DNA from: Thermoplasmata archaeon
GTDB lineage: Archaea; Thermoplasmatota; Thermoplasmata; UBA10834
Direction of reading: 5' to 3'
Length of the DNA: 9,278 nt
NCBI GenBank assembly: GCA_022865445.1
Contig: JALHSX010000216.1
Coordinates: 1 to 9,278, forward strand
Part shown: positions 6,994-9,278 of the stretch, one piece after another
Numbering within the stretch: position 1 is the first letter of the stretch
Layout: each line of letters begins with the position of its first letter
Made by a program: the position numbers and the translations under genes
Notes under the pieces: generated by a model
What the model was told of the DNA's origin: nothing
Database searches by the model: none
Seen by the model: the letters and a program-made list of their open reading frames with translations, nothing else

Positions 6994-7428
6994 TCACTCC
7001 TCCCGAGATTTATCGAGAGTCAATGCACCTGGTTTGCAGACCTTCATGCAGGCGGGATCGCCAGCACAGAGGTCGCACGTATATGCGGTCTCGACGCCAA
7101 AGGCGCCCTCGAAGAAGACACCTTCGTTTGGACACCTAGGAATACATGCCATGCATGCGAAGCACCTATGTTCGTCAAGAGTCCAGTATTTTCCCTCATT
7201 GTGGAACTCGAGCAGCGCTGATGGGCACAACTCGCTTGGCTCGCACGTCTCGCAGTGAACACACATCACCGCATTGTACTTGCTCCCATCCTTTGTCACT
7301 TTGATCCGCGGTCTTCCAGCGGCAACACTCGATGGATGTGTCTTGATGCATGCTTTCTCGCACTCGAGACAACCATTGCACTTGTCGGGGTGGAAGACCA
7401 ACCCGAACTTCTTCTTAGCAGAGCTCAT
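6994..7428 (-). CDS. Polyferredoxin with four [4Fe-4S] clusters, AOR-type electron-transfer subunit
   Basis: Small soluble electron carrier, 144 aa, with sixteen cysteines in four groups: 17/20/23/27 (CxxCxxCxxxC), 56/59/62/68 (CxxCxxCxxxxxC), 89/92/95/99 (CxxCxxCxxxCP) and 118/121/127/131 (CxxCxxxxxCxxxC). This is the four-cluster layout of the DmsB/HycB-like iron-sulfur subunits. It is also the layout of the small subunits that accompany some tungsten aldehyde oxidoreductases, such as AorA of Aromatoleum aromaticum and WOR-type small subunits. No signal or membrane segment is present, so it acts in the cytoplasm. With an AOR gene just upstream on the same strand, it probably takes electrons from the tungsten enzyme. 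The ATG at 7428 is chosen because GGAGG lies 8 nt upstream; a GTG at 7506 would add 26 residues with no iron-sulfur content. Its stop is 3 nt from the aminotransferase ATG. Another oxidoreductase as partner is possible. Confidence 0.9.
   Translation of the reverse strand: MSSAKKKFGLVFHPDKCNGCLECEKACIKTHPSSVAAGRPRIKVTKDGSKYNAVMCVHCETCEPSELCPSALLEFHNEGKYWTLDEHRCFACMACIPRCPNEGVFFEGAFGVETAYTCDLCAGDPACMKVCKPGALTLDKSREE
6997..7004 (-). promoter_or_regulatory. Shine-Dalgarno of the aminotransferase gene, inside the end of the polyferredoxin gene
   Basis: GGGAGGAG on the minus strand is read as the last Glu codons of the polyferredoxin and immediately precedes its TGA stop. Its GGAGG core is 8 nt from the ATG at 6990. 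A ribosome finishing the first protein is placed directly on the next start. Confidence 0.7.
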
Positions 7429-7436
7429 CAGTGCAT

Positions 7437-7441
7437 CCTCC
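7437..7441 (-). promoter_or_regulatory. Shine-Dalgarno (GGAGG) that decides the polyferredoxin start
   Basis: GGAGG on the minus strand, 8 nt before ATG 7428. It supports the 144-aa form over the GTG at 7506. Confidence 0.7.
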
Positions 7442-7537
7442 TGAGTTTGCACACCCGCGCCATCCCGCGCCAACAGATTTGGGGTGCTTGAGTCAGGCCG
7501 ACTCACTCCGGCAATTCAGCTATAAGTTGCTCATTCC

Positions 7538-7552
7538 ATTTATAACCTCGCC
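7538..7552 (-). promoter_or_regulatory. Putative archaeal promoter of the polyferredoxin-aminotransferase operon
   Basis: On the minus strand a TTATAAAT box (7545-7538) follows purine-rich GCGAGG, which could act as a BRE. A start site about 25 nt further on falls near 7512-7518, giving a leader of about 85-90 nt before ATG 7428. A second, poorer TTATAG box lies at 7526-7521. The box stands in an AT-rich gap among GC-rich genes, which supports it, but no experiment is visible in sequence. Confidence 0.5.
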
Positions 7553-7850
7553 AGCTGGGGTATTTCTAGGTTGGCATTGTGCAATTTCCAGTCCAAGTTT
7601 ACGAATATTCTTCAGAGAAACATGGCATAAAGTTGAAGATTTCTCAAATAAAGTACGCCAATCGTTAAACATTCGAAAACAACAAAAACAATAGTGAAAA
7701 GGACTCGAAAGAGGGGATTTTTATGGCAAAGCGCCCATATTATCGGGAACCGTCGCCTTCCTTTTGGAGTCTCGACATCGCGGGCGCTCTTGTGATGAGA
7801 CTGACTTCACGGCGTGTACATCGCTAGCCACATCTGCCCATCGGTCGAAT
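7553..7850. other. AT-rich intergenic stretch between the AOR and polyferredoxin genes
   Basis: About 300 nt without a convincing gene. The part from about 7600 to 7720 is distinctly AT-rich against GC-rich coding DNA on both sides. On the minus strand it holds the oligo-T stretch described separately. TCTTCA (7609-7614) with TGAAGA (7634-7639), and GAGAAA (7615-7620) with TTTCTC (7640-7645), form interleaved complementary pairs that could fold as a pseudoknot or act as a protein site upstream of the promoter. A 34-codon plus-strand frame (7723-7827) is discussed under findings. Confidence 0.4.
7676..7688 (-). terminator. Oligo-T terminator candidate downstream of the AOR gene
   Basis: The minus strand reads T5-G-TT-G-T4 here. 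Archaeal RNA polymerase stops at oligo-T runs without needing a hairpin. It lies about 160 nt past the AOR stop codon and about 130 nt before the TATA box of the next operon, so it would separate the two transcripts. The long 3' distance leaves room for doubt. Confidence 0.4.
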
Positions 7851-9278
7851 CTACTTCAGATAGGGCAGCTTCTTGACGATGTCTCCCAAACCGGCCTCAT
7901 CGAGCGCCTTCTTGGTGGGCCTTCCCTGATCGTCCCATCCCCAGAGCTTGTAGTACTCGCTGAGCATCTTCTCGAAGTCCGCTCTCGGGACAACATGGCC
8001 CTTCGGCTTGCCGTCCGGAAGTGGCTCCTTCTCCATGCGCTCTGGCATCGTGTCGTCCTTCCGCGTGAAACCCTCTCTGACATTGAATGCCCTGGTCAGG
8101 TTCCAGATCCTTCTTCCGACCTTTCTAAGGTGCTCCTCGCTCGACTGCACTCCGGTCACAGCGCTGTAGTACTTCGCCATGTTCGGGAAGTTCACGCTGT
8201 AGAAGTCACAGAAGATGAAGCTCCACTTCACGCTCGTTCGGGTCTGGTCCTCGACGCATATCGCGGCCTTGCCCTCGGGGCTCCACGGATCCTGGCTACC
8301 GTACGCGTCAGCTGCCACGGGCCAGGCCCTGAGATGGCATGCTCCCCTGTCAGATGTCGCGTAGGCAAGCGCCATGCCAATCGTTCCTCTCGGGTCGTAT
8401 GCTGGATATTCCATGCCCTTGACCTCGACAGTGAGTTTCTCCGCGCCCTTGCCTATCTTCTTCGCGGCCCTCTTGGCGCCGTCCGCAAGTATGTTGCCGA
8501 TGGCCTGCCGGTTGGCTATCATTGAGGGCATCTTGGCGTAGGCCTCCTCGTTGCCGAACTTGAGATTGAGCCCGCCAGTGTCCTTCTTGGTGAGCACGCC
8601 CTTCTCGTAGAGATCCATCGCGAGCGCGACGACATTGCCTGCTGATATCGAGTCGAGTCCGAGCCTGTCGCAGTCCTCGACGAACTTGACGACGGCTTCT
8701 ACATTGCCGATTCCGCAGTTGGAGCCGCACAGTCCGAGTGTCTCGTACTCGGGCCCCTCGGTCGCAGCGCCCTTGAAGATGCCCGATTTGACTTTGGAGT
8801 AGCTGCCGCAAGCGATCGCGCAGTCGAAGCAGGCCTTCTTCCTCACAAGGACCCTGGACTTGATTGCCTCGGAATCGATGCCTTTGGAGTCCTCGAACAC
8901 TCCGGTGCGCCAATTCTTCGTAGGCAGGATGCCTGCGTCGTTGCTCATGGCGACTAGGATCGGCGTGCCGTCAGTTATCATCCCCGCGTGGTCGGGGTTC
9001 TCAACGACATCCTTGAGGACCATCTCTTTGGCCATCTTGGTGAACTCCTCGATGTTCTGCACCTCGACGCCCATGCTGCCCTTCACGGCGACTGCCTTCA
9101 GGTTCTTAGAACCGAAGACGGCACCTGTGCCGCCTCTGGCCGCATTTCTAGTGATGTCGCTCGTGACGCTGGAGATGAGCCCCAGCTTCTCGCCTGCGGG
9201 GCCGATAGAAGCGACGCGCGTGAACTTGTGGCCCGTCTCCTTGCGGACGAGCTCCTCCGTCTTGAAGGTGTCCTTGCC
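7851..9278 (-). CDS. Aldehyde:ferredoxin oxidoreductase family protein (tungsten AOR), N-terminus beyond window
   Basis: Tungstopterin enzyme of the AOR family, which oxidises aldehydes to carboxylic acids and reduces ferredoxin in the cytoplasm. The frame is open to the window end; 475 C-terminal residues are present. Typical AOR proteins are about 600-640 aa, so roughly 130-160 N-terminal residues, including part of the pterin-binding first domain, are off the window. Family landmarks (positions within the visible part) are IGPAGEKL (25-32), RGGTGAVFGSKNLKAVAV (48-65), the cluster motif CFDCAIAC (150-157), the first pterin motif DRLGLD (204-209) and DPRGTIGMALAYATSDRGAC (295-314). C357 in FIFCDF is the expected fourth cluster ligand, equivalent to C494 of the Pyrococcus enzyme. 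The usual aspartate and glycine of the second pterin motif, just before this cysteine, are replaced. The substrate aldehyde cannot be told. It is encoded upstream of, and on the same strand as, a four-cluster ferredoxin. Confidence 0.94.
   Translation of the reverse strand, partial: GKDTFKTEELVRKETGHKFTRVASIGPAGEKLGLISSVTSDITRNAARGGTGAVFGSKNLKAVAVKGSMGVEVQNIEEFTKMAKEMVLKDVVENPDHAGMITDGTPILVAMSNDAGILPTKNWRTGVFEDSKGIDSEAIKSRVLVRKKACFDCAIACGSYSKVKSGIFKGAATEGPEYETLGLCGSNCGIGNVEAVVKFVEDCDRLGLDSISAGNVVALAMDLYEKGVLTKKDTGGLNLKFGNEEAYAKMPSMIANRQAIGNILADGAKRAAKKIGKGAEKLTVEVKGMEYPAYDPRGTIGMALAYATSDRGACHLRAWPVAADAYGSQDPWSPEGKAAICVEDQTRTSVKWSFIFCDFYSVNFPNMAKYYSAVTGVQSSEEHLRKVGRRIWNLTRAFNVREGFTRKDDTMPERMEKEPLPDGKPKGHVVPRADFEKMLSEYYKLWGWDDQGRPTKKALDEAGLGDIVKKLPYLK

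Noticed and set aside
6412..7221. 269-codon plus-strand open frame
   Set aside because: It runs antisense across the aminotransferase and polyferredoxin genes, both of which carry complete diagnostic motifs. It is a shadow frame.
7426..7441. Mini-ORF ATG-CAC-TGA whose stop overlaps the polyferredoxin ATG
   Set aside because: The GGAGG directly abuts the mini-ORF ATG with no spacing but is ideally spaced for ATG 7428, so the mini-ORF is very unlikely to be translated.
7609..7645. Interleaved complementary hexamers that could form a pseudoknot
   Set aside because: The sequence is AT-rich, the arms are only 6 nt long and the region may not be transcribed, so chance is a sufficient explanation. 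It is noted within the intergenic entry only.
7790..7806. Box C-like GTGATGA next to box D-like CTGA, as in a C/D-box guide RNA
   Set aside because: Only two bases separate the elements, leaving no room for a guide, and no second C'/D' pair lies at a usable distance.
7764..8525. 253-codon plus-strand open frame
   Set aside because: It is antisense to the C-terminal part of the AOR gene, has no ribosome-binding site and shows no domain-like pattern.
1..9278. CRISPR arrays, insertion sequences, tRNA or rRNA genes
   Set aside because: No spaced direct repeats, transposase motifs, terminal inverted repeats, tRNA cloverleaf or rRNA-like stretches were seen on either strand.

Overview
The window looks archaeal. 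Ribosome-binding sites are of the GGTGA/GGAGG type, TATA-like boxes stand at archaeal spacing, and an oligo-T stretch is the only terminator-like signal. The solute-binding protein has an archaeal layout: signal peptide at one end, a single membrane anchor at the other, and many N-glycosylation sequons. The gene content (peptide uptake, PLP aminotransferase, tungsten aldehyde oxidoreductase, polyferredoxin) fits an anaerobic, amino-acid-fermenting archaeon. A Thermoplasmata-like or other euryarchaeal lineage is my guess, but the window alone does not fix the lineage.

Left half, plus strand (about 285-5434): an oligopeptide/dipeptide ABC importer operon made of a membrane-anchored solute-binding protein, a DppB/OppB-type permease and a DppC/OppC-type permease. 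The DppC gene starts at a TTG that overlaps the DppB stop by 4 nt. This DppC is about 733 aa, more than twice the usual size. Its extra ~440 N-terminal residues are a hydrophobic extension built from two diverged copies of one ~6-TM unit. No ATPase genes follow, because the next gene is convergent. At the extreme left, the start of a small membrane-protein gene points the other way (1-101, minus), with a TATA-like box shared in the divergent gap.

Right half, minus strand (9278 down to 5482): in transcription order, an AOR-family tungsten aldehyde:ferredoxin oxidoreductase (N-terminus off the window), a 422-bp AT-rich gap with an oligo-T stretch and a new promoter, a 16-cysteine polyferredoxin (four [4Fe-4S] clusters), and a class III PLP aminotransferase or racemase. 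The last two are tightly coupled, with 3 nt between stop and start.

Read together (inference): peptides are imported, hydrolysed, and their amino acids transaminated or racemised. Aldehydes formed from the keto acids or omega-amino acids are oxidised by the AOR-type enzyme, with electrons passing through the four-cluster protein to ferredoxin. The least ordinary items are the duplicated membrane extension of DppC, the linkage of polyferredoxin and class III aminotransferase next to an AOR gene, and a four-cysteine motif inside the aminotransferase.
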